A stretch of DNA of 64,000 nucleotides. It comes from Myrica gale (lineage: Eukaryota; Streptophyta; Magnoliopsida; Fagales; Myricaceae). The notes beneath the pieces were generated by a model. It worked only from the letters and a program-made list of their open reading frames with translations, ran no database searches and was not told the DNA's origin. The stretch lies in assembly GCA_963930655.1 (NCBI GenBank), contig OZ005600.1, positions 5,831,501 through 5,895,500 of the forward strand, read 5' to 3'. Shown here in pieces: positions 22,345 to 36,237 of this stretch (position 1 is the first letter of the stretch; every line of letters begins with the position of its first letter). The position numbers and the translations under genes are program-made.

Positions 22345-25300
22345 CTAGAAGGTCCTCGAGTATTTCCTAATTTCGTACATGATTGAAGATATGGACACGA
22401 GCTCCTTGTTTAGTGCAGAACCACCAGGAACCCTCTTAATGCAATCTGAGAGCCTGGTATAATATAGCAGAAGCTGAGTCAATGCAGCCCTCAGAATCTC
22501 CATACCACAGAGTAAGCTGCTGAAAGAAGTTATGACATCTTTGTGCATAAGCTCTATTGCAGCTTTCCATCTACTTGCGAAGTCCTTCACAAGAGGCTCA
22601 ACTTCGCCAATTGCTATGGGTTTCTCAGAACTAGAACTTGGGTCCTCCGCTGATGAACAACTTGCAAATTAGCTCATTTCCTCAAACAACATCACAAAAA
22701 ATTGATAAGTTGGTTTTATCCAAACACTTACAGGCTCGAGTCTTTACGAACTTAATCAGATCACTGAAATGCTCCAGCAGCAGTTCTTCCTGCAAGGAGA
22801 ATTAGGCAAACTAAAATAACGCAAACAAGAACCCAAAAGACAGGAAAAGGGAAGAAAGGCCTGAACAAAAGACGGCATTAAGGGAGACAATTTTGGCTCT
22901 AGTATAGGTATTTGATTGTTTCAAACTTCGTATCTGGCATTTGCATAAACAATGGTACTTCCGCACATATTCTCAGCTAGTTCCCACCCAAAGGAGCTTT
23001 TCGAGAGGATTAGGTGATTCTAGCCACTGATGCAAGACAGCGACAGTCTCAGTATTTCAAGCAATACAATCTTTTGAAAGAAGGATAAAGTTAGAAATAC
23101 CAAATTTCAGGTGAAAAAGGAATCAAGACATAGGTTGCAAGGGGCAGGGTATCTTCCCCTCAATCTTAGAATTAATACTAGTACAAGGACCATCGTTGAT
23201 GCTTCAAAAGTTCTTTTGTCTCTAAAAGCAATTCTTTAACCCTATGGCTCCCTTGTATGTTTCCCTAGTAACCATAGAGAACAAAAACAAAAAGGAGGTC
23301 TAAACAAGAAATCATAGGTGCAATTAATTAGTTTCAAGATCAATACTGAAGTTCTCTTTGGCATTTAAACGAGGTCTTAAAGCTCTTAGTGGACGGTTAC
23401 CACAAATAAGGCTGTGTTGCTCTTCAGCAGTTCCTCAAAGTGCATTTGAATTTTCCCACCTTCTGAACTAGCTTCCTGAAATTGCACCAAAAAACATATA
23501 AAAATAGCAGGGGCTCAAGAACAGACTATATTGCAACAGATAGGACCGGTTAGGCTGTCATCTAGAAGGGCATCACGGTGGAAGCAAAGTTGTCCAATAC
23601 TTTATGGGATAAAAAGAATTCATCCTGGAAACCTTTCTTTCTTGACACCATAAGTTCTACCTTCACGTTAAAGTAGATTTCAATGTTCCAGATACTAATC
23701 CTCACCTTCAGAACAGAAATTGTCATATCATAGTTGTTTATCAGAAACACAATTTGAAGTTTTGTTTTCGGGAAAATTTTTGCAAGCTTGATCAGCAAGT
23801 CATCAACAGCCATTCTCAGTCGTTCCAGATTCAGGTCAAGCTGCAATGTTGAGGATATTTTGAGGAACTGGTCTCACAATGAAATCAAACATATAGACAT
23901 TGTACGACTTCAGTTCTGAGTCTAACCTGCCCATCTCCATATTCAACATTGAGGCGAATTAGAGAAGCTGTGAATTCAGCATAACGCCTCATGACATAGT
24001 GGGGATGAACGTCATCTTCCCATAAGGTCCTCACATTTGCATTGCGCAGGCTGTTGAGATGCATATCAAATACCATCTTGAAACGTGGCCATAGGGCAAT
24101 ATTGACCTGCTCAAATGTTGTGATGAGTAGGTAGGATTTTAATTTGTGACAAGGTAAGATCCCAGAAAAAAAAACAGCAGAAGAATTTTAACAAGTATCT
24201 CTTCCTGCCCCTATTTGCTGGTCCTCCTTTCCTTTTCTGGATGTCCCATTATACTTGTTCATTCAAGGACTTTTTTGATTTACCAAATAACCCTCTAGAT
24301 TTTGATGAAGAGTATCAAAATCTGACAGTCATTTTCCAAGGGATTGCTGATGTAGAAAGGGGCTAAAAGTTTTTGCAAGGATAAACATTAGAAACAAGTT
24401 TGTCAATGCCGTGAAGGGACTCCATCTTTTGACATCCAAATTTTCGTGGCTGAAAATAATAAGCCATTTGTACTCAAATGGCCCAGAGCAAGAAAGGAAG
24501 GATATGATCTCTTAAAACATATCTGTAAGATAGTGCCAGGTTCTGAAGTTTAAAAACAAGCTTCCTAGGCAATAAAGAGCCCTGTTTTGGTCTATTTACA
24601 GAGTTTTGAAGTAAAACCAGCAGGAAGAAGACACCATCCAATCAATGCACTCACTCGTGGTAAGAATTTGCTACCAGAAGAAATTCAACGTATCAACATA
24701 GTTTGTGTTATCAAAAAGGCATGTTCCTTTCCTGGAAGACCATATTTCTTCCAAGAGTCCTAGAAGTGAGCAGTTGAACGAGAGAATGCTATTAGGTTAT
24801 AAGGACATTTACAAATGAATGAAATGAGTTTAGCCTTTTACTGGACCTTTTCCCTATGAATAAATGAACCTCTACTCAAAAGATATTTTTTATGCTGCTA
24901 TAGAAGTTGTCTATGTTAAATCATCGATTGTTCCACAAACTTAAACTGACTAATAATTTTGGATTACTCCCCCCCCCCCTCCCCGGCAAGACTCCTCCTT
25001 AACATGTGGGCCAATCAAATGAAATATTAATTAATAATAGAGGTGGGATTCAAACTAGGGGTCATACTCTAATACTATGTTAGATTACTAATAAGCCCAA
25101 AAGTTTAAACTCACGGAAGCAGACAAATTGAAAATTTGATTAATATTCTAACATCTACTTTTTTTAGACACATTACCACGACAAAGGCAGGCAACAAGCA
25201 GGCAAAGAAAATATTAATACTCTTTCATCCTTCGGCTAGGTAGTGTATAAATGCATCCCATAGTTGTTGACCCATGACTTCAGGTGCTGCTTGCTAGAGC

Positions 25301-28300
25301 TTATATGCAAAAAGCATGTCATTTCAAGGATGGTACTTTCTTTCTCTGTTTTCATATAAGGTAAGTTCTTCTCAAGAATAAACGGAGATTTTTATGTATT
25401 TTATCTATGCCTAAAATTTCTATTACGATCACAATTATAGATAGAATAATTGGAAAAAGGACCTTATGTTTTGCTATTTAACATCTTCTAGTTACATTGC
25501 TCCTTTTCTAGAACAGAGGCAGTCTCTTCGTCATAAATCCTGTGGCATTGTGTCTTTAGGCTGACATTTGTATCATCACCAAGCAGCTCAAAATAAAAAC
25601 ATAATAATTTGATTGAAAAGATATGAACCTTGTCTAAGTATAAATCCAAGCATGGAATCCTCCGCCGCGACATTATGAGCTGGAAAGGAAAACAACATCA
25701 GTAACAATCTAGCCAAGCCAGTTTTGAGTAATGACAACTTTCACTTAGAAACTGCTGTTTCTAAGACCGGCTGAAATGTGTTTGAAAAGTATATGAGAGG
25801 GTAAATATTTTGCTCTTCGAAAAAACACTTATTCTATTCTCTCTTCGATATGTAATCCCACTTAGAGATCAACCATAGTCGATGCTTACTTTAACCAATC
25901 CTTTCACACAGGGGAAAAAATGCCTACAGTTTTCTGCGAAAGAAATTATTCGAATTAGGATAAGGCCTTCAATTCCCCCTGGATGCTCAAAAAGATTCTT
26001 GTTTACTTGATAGAAACATTAATACATATGTGCATTTTCTTGAATAAATCCTGATGTTACAAGTGGTTTGAAATTTCAATGTACAATATATTTCAACTGT
26101 TAAACAGGCAATAAATATGGAGTAACCCCTAACTCAAACAAATGAAGAACAGCAACGCTAAACCCACAGCAATGCAGATGCCTAAGTAATTGACAGCCAC
26201 GCAACTGAAACATTGTATTGAACAGAAAGCATCGGTTACACCAGGCACTTCTGAAATCCAAAGCCTATATCAGAAAGGTATCAACTTTAGTCAACTACTA
26301 AGAGCAAACCATCCAGAATGCAGATATGCAGATGTGGTTCAGCATCTACTGTAAAAAAGGCAAATATTACATGATGACACAGCAGCAATAAAGAACAAGT
26401 ACATGGGGCATCAAATTCACACTGTTTAAAACGTTATTTCCTTGAAATGATCATTCTAGATCCTGTCATTTTCTGGAATGATCATTTTTCTCATGTAGTT
26501 TTCTGAGCAAAAAAAAAACAGTGACAGCAAGCAACCTCCTCAAGATCCACCACTAACATGTACCAGTTTTAAGGACTTATGATATAATCAAAGTACGACA
26601 TTAAACAACAAAGCTAGAAAATAAGACCAAAACCAAAGTTCAGAACAATACCTGGTGCTGATGTACTATCCGAATCATGAGCATTAGGCCAATAGCATCG
26701 TAACAATTTGGAAGTATTGAATTAAAGTGTTCATCAATAGCAGCAAACGGACCTGATAATCTCCAAGAGCAAATGACAAATCACTAATCTTTCCAATTGC
26801 TTCGGACAAGAAAAATAGGACACGGACCTTCAATGCCTTGTTCTTTTCTAAATAAAGGTTTTTTCCCCTTAAATTGCACAAGTCATGTTTCAAGTGTTCA
26901 CGAATAGTCTCATGTTCGTATGAAGCTCAATTTATTGATATAAATCAGTTCCCAAGCACATGAGAATGCTAGCTCATTTTTTTTTATAACGACGGAAATT
27001 CGGGCACCCATTCACATGCACCGAGCTCGGACGGACCCGGTCTAGCTCATTCAAAGGGGGTAACACAATCCTAGTTGTAAAAGTGAGGATCTGAATCTAA
27101 CAAAAGTCATTCAGTAGACTGCCCAATGCTGCATACTTGTATCTCTGTTATGACTTGAAAGTCAAATAAAATTTGATAAGAACCACTGAAGTATTTCTAT
27201 TTGAAATCAATTCTTTGTAGTCATTAACGCAAATAATGCAGTAACATCCATCAAAGTTACCTGCAAAAATTTCAAAAAATATGGATTCCTCTCCAAAGAA
27301 ATCATCGCAGAAATTATACCTATGATTATACATATAAAAATATCAATGTTCACAGGATTATAGGATACCAATGCATTATCATTTTAAAAAGAAAATCAAG
27401 GGGCCGAGCAAACTCCACCGTACTCAGAAGTAGCAGAATCCATAAGCAGCTTGTGCAAACTCCTGAAGAGGACCTCATAAGGGTACTTGCTTGAGCTTGC
27501 TTCAGCTATATGCGGAATTAAAGCAGGCTCATCAATTTCCTGATAATTTAAACTCCATGGAATTAGTAAGCAATCAAATAATAGTGTCCACTACAACTAT
27601 CTGAGATGCGTTTTTCAAGTTGCAACAATACATCTAAAGATTCACAATGGACTCGATCGTGATTTCTTTACAGGACGTCTTAGGGCTTTGGTTTTTGGTT
27701 GGAGACTGAAATACTTTGGACAAAATATTCCTCCTCCTTTGCTTTTGGATTCTTGGACTCAACTAATCAGATGATGAAATTCGGCTTTTTGCCAAATGTA
27801 GCTCATGACAAGTATCAGAGGATGCAAATTTGTAAAAAGAGAACAGAATCTATTTGCAACATAGTAATTCTGTGTCTTTATCACTTTCAATAACAGTTAT
27901 CACTTGAAGCCTCTGCATAAGAATCATTTACAGCTACACTAACTGGCTTTTTTTACCAGTTACACAGCTATGTCAAGAACTCAACACATCTGTCATTCGT
28001 GGTTTGAATAAGTTCCATACTACAAACTAGATATGGTAATTTTAAGTGAATTTATTAGGAAAAGGAGGAAACTTAAATACACAGGAAATGTGATACCATT
28101 ACTCCTTTATCAACTACAATCCCAAAATTCAGCTAATAGGAATATAACATAAAGGAAGCAACAAATGGAAGTTGAAGAAAAAACAAGGTCAATGCCCAAA
28201 GAGTTGAACTTGAGATATAATTAACAGATCAGTTGGCAAGAGAAACTGCATGCATTACTTCCACATGAATTAATAAAACAAAGTATTTTCACAGGTGGCA

Positions 28301-31300
28301 GGGAAAATATATTAAAAAATTATTTTCAGAAAAACCTTCAAAATTTTTATCCTCTCCCCTAGAGCAAAAACAGCAGACCGGTTCTTCAGCGGTTCCCTTC
28401 CTCTTAAAAACAGAACAGTGCTTCTTGTCTCCACACCAATCAAATCACTATATGTCGCTATATCCAATTGTAGTTTCTCCAGAGCCTGAATATAAGCACG
28501 GAAATGTGCACTTAAGACCTGCAGAACATGGAGCTGTACGTCAATATCTCCAAAAACATCCATGCATAAGACAAAGTCATCGTAATTCGTTAAAGATATG
28601 CAAAATTGGACTAGCATTTAACAACGTGACAGAGAATCCACATAGCAATCGGACAGCCAGGTCTAATAAAATGACTTTGGAAAAAAATCTCTAAAGTACA
28701 TCCACACTCAGAAACTTCCAAGGTAGTGAATAATACAGAACCAGCAGTAGCATTACAACCATTATCTGCGGCAGCAAATCAAATATATTAACCACAATTC
28801 CTGCAGAAAAGCAATTCTTTGGTCGATGTCTGGCTGTGAAAGGAAAATTATACAATAACTCTCATTAGCCCTGATAAACAGAAGTAAGCGCAGTCTGACT
28901 AGGCCTGAGGTCGGTCTTTCATCAATATGAATTAACGAGTTGAGATTGATCCAAACATGCTTAGCCTGAGAAATAAGTTTCAGAGATCAAGGTACAAGCT
29001 GTATGCAAGCAGCTACGTTCTCAGCTTAATAATGGGTGTTTCTCATGGGGGAAAAAAAGCCTTCCAGCTTGAATTAAAACTGAAACCCTTCACTAAAAAG
29101 TCCTTCAGATATATAAATTAGTGGTAGGACCACAAGAACCATATAGGTTCAAAGTATGGTAGTACAGTGTGCAAGCTCTTTGATGCATCCATATGGTTAG
29201 GTTTCAAATTAGTATGACAATACAGAACTCTTTAAGGAATTTTTATGTAGGATGTTTACATCCTAGCTAGATGTTCCAATATTGCCGTCTCTACAGAAAG
29301 TAAGCACGTGTGCCAAACTACCACCAAGTTTACTGAATGAAGGAAGAAAAGCAGAGGCTGAAATCAAAGCCAATGGTTTAAAGAGCAAATCACCACTGGG
29401 AAACCTCATATAAAACAGAATTGTACTGGTGAAAATTTCAGTCCTCATCAAGACAGTACTAATTTAAAAGATAGATAATGGATTCAGGAGTATTCACCTT
29501 GTTCATTGTGTCAATGTATGCTCCACGGACCTCAATATATATTTCATTGCCATGTTCTTTGAGGAAGGAAACAACATACCTACATGTTTATGTTCCATAT
29601 ATTATAGTAGGCGAACAATTGATAAGGAAAAAAAGGAATACAATGACCATATAATATAAAGACAGACAAAGTAATGAAGTAAATATAGGTGAAATTGTTA
29701 CTTACCATTTGATACCATACAAAATAGACTTTCGAAGAATGAAATAGGAAGATTTTACACCTAATGTCAGTCTAAAATAAAATCTTAAATAATTCATGCA
29801 CGTTGAATTAATAACACTTTCCTTGGATCAGTAGCTCTCTCTACAAACATATGCTAATTTTTAAGCTAGTTAGATAACAATATATTCAATTAATAACACT
29901 GTCCTTGGATGTTTAAAAACTATGTGACCATCAAGAACATACTTGGAACAATAGAGAGAAGCTTAGTCAGATTCTAACTATTAGATATGACAAAACTCAC
30001 AAGCCAGATGCTAAAAAGATAGCAAGGAAAGAGAACACAACCAATTGCCATGTACTGCAAAAATTATTAAATAATACAGAAGCCATTGCATAACTAACAG
30101 GTCAGCCATAGTAGGGGAAAGCCACAGCGAAAGAACAAGCCTAAAAAGAATAAAGATAACATGACTACAAATATATAATAGGATAAAACAATGTTGAATC
30201 GCCGTAAGAACTAAAAGGAGTTATTTAGACTACTCACTTGTACTTTAAAAGAACACTCTGTTGAAGGATCTGGATATTTGTTTTGGGTTTTCTTAATGCA
30301 TAAAGCTTCTGAACAATGAAGTCAAATACCTGCAAAAAGATAAATATACTTGTTAATCGACCTACAATATAGAAGAAAACAACTGAAAGAGGTGTTGTTG
30401 TTACATGATCAATAGACATTATTGGATACCTAATGGATACTCGTGTTATCATTATTACCGTCATTGATGTGAATATTAGTATTTGTTATCATAGAGATGA
30501 AAAATGGACAATATCACTAGAGATTAAGAATCCTCATCAGCCAATGCATCTGGTATTCTAGTCAAAAACCTTTGAAACTGCTTTCTGCCGTAGTTTTTCT
30601 AGCTCAGGTTGAACATCTTTTAGAGCTTTTGCAGCTTTGACCATAGGATCAACTTCTACAAAATTCAGCTTCTTGCTTAGAATCTCAAGCGTTCTCATGT
30701 ATTCTTCATTGACCTGGACAAAAATTCCACTGCTAGTATGTTAACAGCAATGAAAAGAAAGAGGTCGGAAGAGAGTCCCAAAGTCATACATTGACCAGGA
30801 AGCACATGAATTGTGCAGCTTGTACATTCAAGCACATATGACGTAGCTCGATCTATTACAGATTCAGCCAACATATAATAGCTAGTGCACAGACTCCCAC
30901 TTATTACATATAGAAGATGAAGAAACATCTGAAAACATCTGGCCAACCATGTCAATACTATGAATTAAAAACATGGATAGAGAATGAAGGGCATGACCAG
31001 AGCTTTCCAAAATCAAGCTACAGTATCCTCTCATGCAATGGTAATACAGTTAAAACAAGAAGGAGAGAGGGAAAAAACTACAAGCAACATTAATTATTTA
31101 AACTAAAATAGATTTGCATCTATTTAGTTTTCACTCAAAAAGGGTGAAGCTTGCAGCAACAGATTCAAAAAGAAACTTTCTAATTAGGAGCTGTGTAAAC
31201 CAAAATGGGCAAAGCACAGATATAGACTCTCACGTGACTTTGGATCTTTTCTCTCTTTTCTTAATCTTGCATAATTTAGCTTCCAAAATTTGATAATCTT

Positions 31301-34300
31301 TTCGATAGGTGAATCAAGGACACTCTTGGAATCAGGAAAAAAATGAACAGTTAAACAAGAGTAATTTTTTGGACAAATATGAGAAAGTTGCAAAAATAAG
31401 ACAAACAAGTAACAACATGGATGATCACGACAAGGAAGAACTTCATTGCAAGAAAACCAGTGATACCTCTCCATCAACAATTACATCAACCATTCTTGGA
31501 GGGACTATAATATCTTCAACAAATTTCGCCAATTTTGATTCTGCCACCTGTTTAAAGAACAAAGAACAATCATACATATCATAGCACCCGAGGAAAATGG
31601 AATGGTTTACAAACAATAAGACGCCACTTTGGCATCTCTCAAATGGCTCACATACAGCAAAAATTGCTAGAGAAACTTAGGAAATGTTTTTCACCATAAT
31701 TTGCACACTTCTTTCAGTTGTTTCCTATGTGACTCCCAAAAATGAAAATCACTATCAGAGTACAAAAAACATAAAGGCAAAAAGTATATCAACCCCCCCC
31801 CCCCCTCCCCCAAAAAAAAGAGAAGAAAAAAAAGGAGGAAGTGGTCAAATCAGGCCATGAAGCACAAATTGAAGAATCATTACTGTGCTTGCTTCATTAC
31901 CTGTATTCAGAAATGTCCCCTATACTTGACAAAGTGCAAAAAAACCCTAAAAGGAACTTTACATTAGTACAATTGTTCCTCTGTTTTTGTTGTGCTATGG
32001 CCTAGTAACGAGATGACAAGTATCGTTAACAACGGATATGATCTATAAGCCATATTTTTCTGGTTCTCGTAATTTAAGCTTCAAATGAACAGTGAAGCAT
32101 AACTTCTCAGTAAAAAATGATACCTTGCGATTCTTAAGCTTCAGACCCATATCCATAGACTTCTCCTGAAGGAATTTTATGTCTGAACTAATAGAACCAA
32201 TTTCAGCCTGGAAATATAAAATGTCGATCAACAAATTCCTTGAAAAGTAAAAGGGAAAAAATAAGTACTTGGGATGTACTAAACGAAAGCCAACCCACGA
32301 AAAGAAAAGGATAGAAACAAGGCATTTTCATTAAATAGAGTGTACACAATGTCAGTTAAACAAATAGAGTGTACACAACTTGAGATGCATCTACACTTTG
32401 GGATTCAAAATAAGGCTGGAGTAAAAAATCAGAGTTTTCTTCTTCACAGCTTAAAAACAGCCCGCTCATGAACAACATCACACTTTTAAGTACACCTTCT
32501 GTAGATTTCAATTATTTTCTCATGTAAGATTCCAGGGATATGAGAACCAAGTGGTGCTATATATTTACCAGACCCAGAAATTAATGCAGGAAGCAACTCA
32601 GAAAAATAGCCAACTCTGCCATGCACTGGTCTGCACTTGGATATTCTTCTGCTATTCATTTGCTCTCTTTATTTATTCTCACAAGTTCCGAAGAAAAGAT
32701 CATCAAAATGAACCCTCAAACAGAATAATTGCTTGATTTTACGGCTGAAAGTTTCTACAGTTGCACTACAACAGGAAATCACAACATAATACTTTTAGCG
32801 TAGCAATGTTCTGATATTGTCCAAAAAGGCAGGAATACCAATGAGCTCCACTACAGGCACTTCCTTCCTTAAAGCAGAAAAATGCAGTTGGAGATTGTGA
32901 GCTCAAGATGCACTGGATGCATAACTTACTAATCAGAAAAAGGGAAAAAAGACAGGGATATCAAGAATCTATGATTATTGGCCATCATACTATAGATATG
33001 ATCGATTACATTTATGGCCATTTACTGTTCAAGTGACTACTTTGTAACAAATATGTGAGACAAGCCTTCCCATCAGTTTAAAAAATAGGAACAAGAACAG
33101 TCTCAGTGAAGCTGAAAACAAAACATTTGCTTATTGCCAAGCAAGGGCCAACATGCCTGAAATCCACTTAGGAGAGTTTCCATCTGTGACAAAATGCTGT
33201 CACACTCATGAATCTGATCATGTAGAGACACTAAATTATCGCTTTCTTGTATGTAATCCTGCAAGTGGGAAAGGTAGAAGTACCAATGCAGTCAAGAACA
33301 GTGAACTTCTAAAATTACAGAACAAACACTCGAATGGATTTTGAAGATCAGTCTGCCATAGAAAGCATTACAATGACTGCAAAAAAATCACAATTATAAT
33401 GGAAGTCCTAATCATTTAAACAGTGTTTCTATTTTAAGATAGTGCTGTAGAAGAGCAATATATCAAAGATGATAAACAATTGAACAAGTAAAAAGTGTCT
33501 TGTACACATGCTTGTTTACACTTCCACACCCACGTAAAAGGAGATAGCCTGCAACATCAATGACACTTATCCCACTAAGGCATAGGAGATCTGCAAATGC
33601 AAGTGTAATGGTCAAGACTTAAGATGTGGTAACTAAAGTACATGTTACTAAAGGTATCCTCCTATATAGTTTTTGTCTTCAAAGCAATCCTCCATGTCCT
33701 AAAGTGCAAGAAAGAATTGGTCGGCCTATTTATCAATCTCCATCATACAACAACTACTCAAACTTCGAAATGACAATAATTATCCATCTAATAATATAGT
33801 ACCTTTCAAGCAAAACTCTGGCTCAAGAAGAAAATCAATAGAGATATGCACTGTCACAATATTTAAGTCTTTGGCCAATATTTTCTGATTAAGAAGTTTA
33901 AAACAGTTGATTTTGAAGGAAGCAGACTTCCTACAATAGAGAACTGTTTTCACCATATTTACAGGGTCCAACAAAGAGTCAAGCACTTCATGCTGCGAAC
34001 ACTACAGTAGTATGAGCTACATAAGGCAATTTTCAGGTTACCTTAAATCAAGCAAAGGCGAGAAGAAAAAACTTCAAGATCATAAATCAAGTAACTATGA
34101 ATTACAAGTCTACTTATTACCACAGAAAAATCTTGTTTAATAACCACAAACCTGAATCGAGTCCAATTCAACTTGCCGTAAATTGTTCTCGACCCCCTTT
34201 GTATATTCCCTTAGCTTTGTACCTTTAGACAGTATGTTTGCAACTACCTATGATATTCAAGAGACAAGAGATGAGGGAGGGTATCATAAATATGTAAGCC

Positions 34301-36237
34301 TCTAGAAAGAACATAAGAAATCATTTTTCTAGTCAGCACAAAATTAGATTTAGAAAATAGCAAGAATAGAAGGTACAAGGAGAAAACGACATAAATATAC
34401 AATCTAAAAAACAAAAGAAAAAAAGATTGCAGCTTGAAAAGCATTCATAAATAGGTAGCAAAGGGAATCAATAAGTCCATGGAAACTGATAATGAGACTC
34501 CTTACTTCGTCATTTCTACATTCTTCTAGTTCTTGCTGTAGGCCTTCCAATGATATATCATCGCTGTATGACACAGCAATCAAATGTCTTTCAAGATACC
34601 ATATATGGACTAGAGTCTAATGAAACTGACGATGGTATCATAACAAAAGATTGAAAACAGCATATTCCTTCACGGCAATGTGCTTAGATGGAATATTGGA
34701 CAAATAGCACTAATCCATTCAACCATAAAAGGAAGCATCATACCTGCTGGCATCCTCCTCAATAGTCAAGTCCCCAACAAATGCCCCTAAATCAAATACA
34801 TTTTTCTGAACATCATTTGTCTCGACATAAGGCTCCCCCTGCACACATAGAAAAGATCATAGAAAGCTTCTTCAAAGGTGGACAGGTTTTTCATCCTACC
34901 TAATAAAGTTATCACGATAATTGAACACAAACTTAATGCATTTTTGGTGAGGCTGCTACAGGTGCAAAAGTTTATTGGGCTTCAGTGTGTGTGCCTAATG
35001 CCCAAACAAGAGATAGGAGTAAAACTTGAAGAATGGAATAAAGTTGGAGTTATGTGTCACGCATGAATTTATTTGCTTAGGAAGGTTCTACTTGGGTAGC
35101 ATGGTCAAAGCTTAATCTGCTTAGAGAAAGAAGCTTTTGGCCAAGAGACCACATGTGGATGGAGAAATTTCTCACTTTGAAGAGTAATGCCAGAGCTTTC
35201 CTGAAATTATTAGGAGGCCAAGGAGATTCTATGTTTCTTCACCATGATTTTTAGCATCTGTATCGACCTTTATATCCTAGATATGGCCATAGGGCAGTGC
35301 ATGGCTCTACGAGTAACATGTCAGCAAAGCTCTAAGTGTATCTCAATTACGGCAACTGATTTTGAAACCCCACTATGTCTGAGGAATTGGGATCTATTCA
35401 ATGTACGAGTACTCAGTTATTTGGCTGTCTGAGATGTAAAAAATTTTGGACTGCAACTTGGAAAACACTTCGAATTGTTTCTTGGGGGAAGCTTGCTGGG
35501 TTTACCAACACTCACCCAAAAGCTCCTGTATGCTAGCTTGCAAGCAGAAATAAAGATCAACAAGTGATCAGCAACTTAATTGGGCTTATAAGGGAACTGG
35601 AGAGCTGGGACCACTTGTCTTTTAAGTGCCTTTTCAATTAGTTGGTGTGGCAAACTATATCCAACTACAGTTTGATCCCAAGGTCAATACGAGATCAGGA
35701 TGAGTAACTCTTTAAGACAGTCAACTCCTTGAAAGGAAAGAGCATAAAATCGCACTTTGTAAGCAACTATCTACTATATCTGGAGTGATTGAAACGTGAG
35801 GATATATCAAATGAATCTTCTAAGAACGGGAGTTTCTGTAAGATAGAAAGTTGAGAATTCCATCCGGAACAGGATTCTTCATAGTTTGTGGTGACTCCTT
35901 TCTTTATTTATCGATTGCACAGCTCTCTCGGTACTTCAAAAAATATAGAGTTTGTTCTGCAGCTTTTTTCTGCCAGTATACATATATTTTGCTGACAGTT
36001 TTCTAGCATTTCTCTATTGACTGAATGAGTCAGGTTGGTTCGTCAAAAAAACAAAGCAGAAGAAAAACAATCACGTTCTGGAGATCGAGCGTACAAGCTC
36101 TCAGATCATACAACTCGTACCAAATTGAGGTTCCTCGCAATCCGACAACCTATAAATCATAGTTAAAAGCCAATCACTCCGAAAATTTAGACTTGAGACC
36201 ATACCACTTTGTTCGTCGCAACATCGGCCATAGCCAT
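22345..36237 (-). CDS. VPS52: Vacuolar protein sorting 52 (GARP/EARP subunit), 20 exons
   Basis: A subunit of the GARP and EARP tethering complexes, which capture endosome-derived vesicles at the trans-Golgi network; the Arabidopsis form is POK. Exons, 5' to 3': 36237-36205, 34838-34744, 34563-34506, 34247-34152, 33258-33157, 32207-32124, 31547-31467, 30713-30570, 30329-30238, 29579-29498, 28518-28336, 27539-27424, 27319-27261, 26752-26652, 25679-25629, 24106-23927, 23840-23706, 23475-23401, 22789-22732, 22649-22345. Phases agree throughout and give 709 residues, the usual plant length. Landmarks: DDISLEGLQQELEECRNDE, EKSMDMGLKLKNRK in the coiled-coil N-terminal half, REPLKNRSAVFALGERIKILK, CDDFFGEESIFFEIFAG, EDDVHPHYVMRRYAEFTAS, and the end TQLLLYYTRLSDCIKRVPGG to YSRTF. 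Intron 5 has a GC donor. Intron 1 holds a LINE fragment. Confidence 0.95.
24969..24984. repeat. C-tract in a VPS52 intron
   Basis: Eleven C, one T and four C in the intron between exons 15 and 16. Next to it lies a segment (25000-25110) that looks like transposon-derived spacer, which I could not classify. Confidence 0.7.
26969..27051 (-). mobile_element. 5'-truncated SINE in a VPS52 intron
   Basis: The 10-mer CTAGCTCATT occurs at 26969-26978 and 27042-27051. The 63 bp between read, on the minus strand, ACCGGGTCCGTCCGAGC, then GGGTGCCCGAATTTCCGTCG and TTATAAAAAAAA. A 3' end of TTATA plus an A-run, bounded by direct repeats and lacking a tRNA-like head, fits a 5'-truncated plant SINE. Confidence 0.65.
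31793..31818. repeat. C-tract followed by A-tract in VPS52 intron 6
   Basis: Thirteen C, one T, five C and then eight A in the intron between exons 6 and 7. Such tracts are prone to length errors in sequencing. Confidence 0.75.
34955..36055 (+). pseudogene. LINE (L1-type) reverse transcriptase C-terminal fragment in VPS52 intron 1
   Basis: On the strand opposite VPS52, the broken frames read AKVYWASVCVPN, then STWVAWSKLNLLRERSFW, LGGQGDSMFLHHDF, RYGHRAVHG, and SCMLACKQK with STSDQQLNWAYKG. These are in the same order as the tail of plant LINE reverse transcriptases and their zinc-binding (zf-RVT) domain. Several stops and frame changes interrupt it, so it is dead. It ends in CGTCAAAAAAAC. 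No intact endonuclease or catalytic core is present. Confidence 0.7.
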
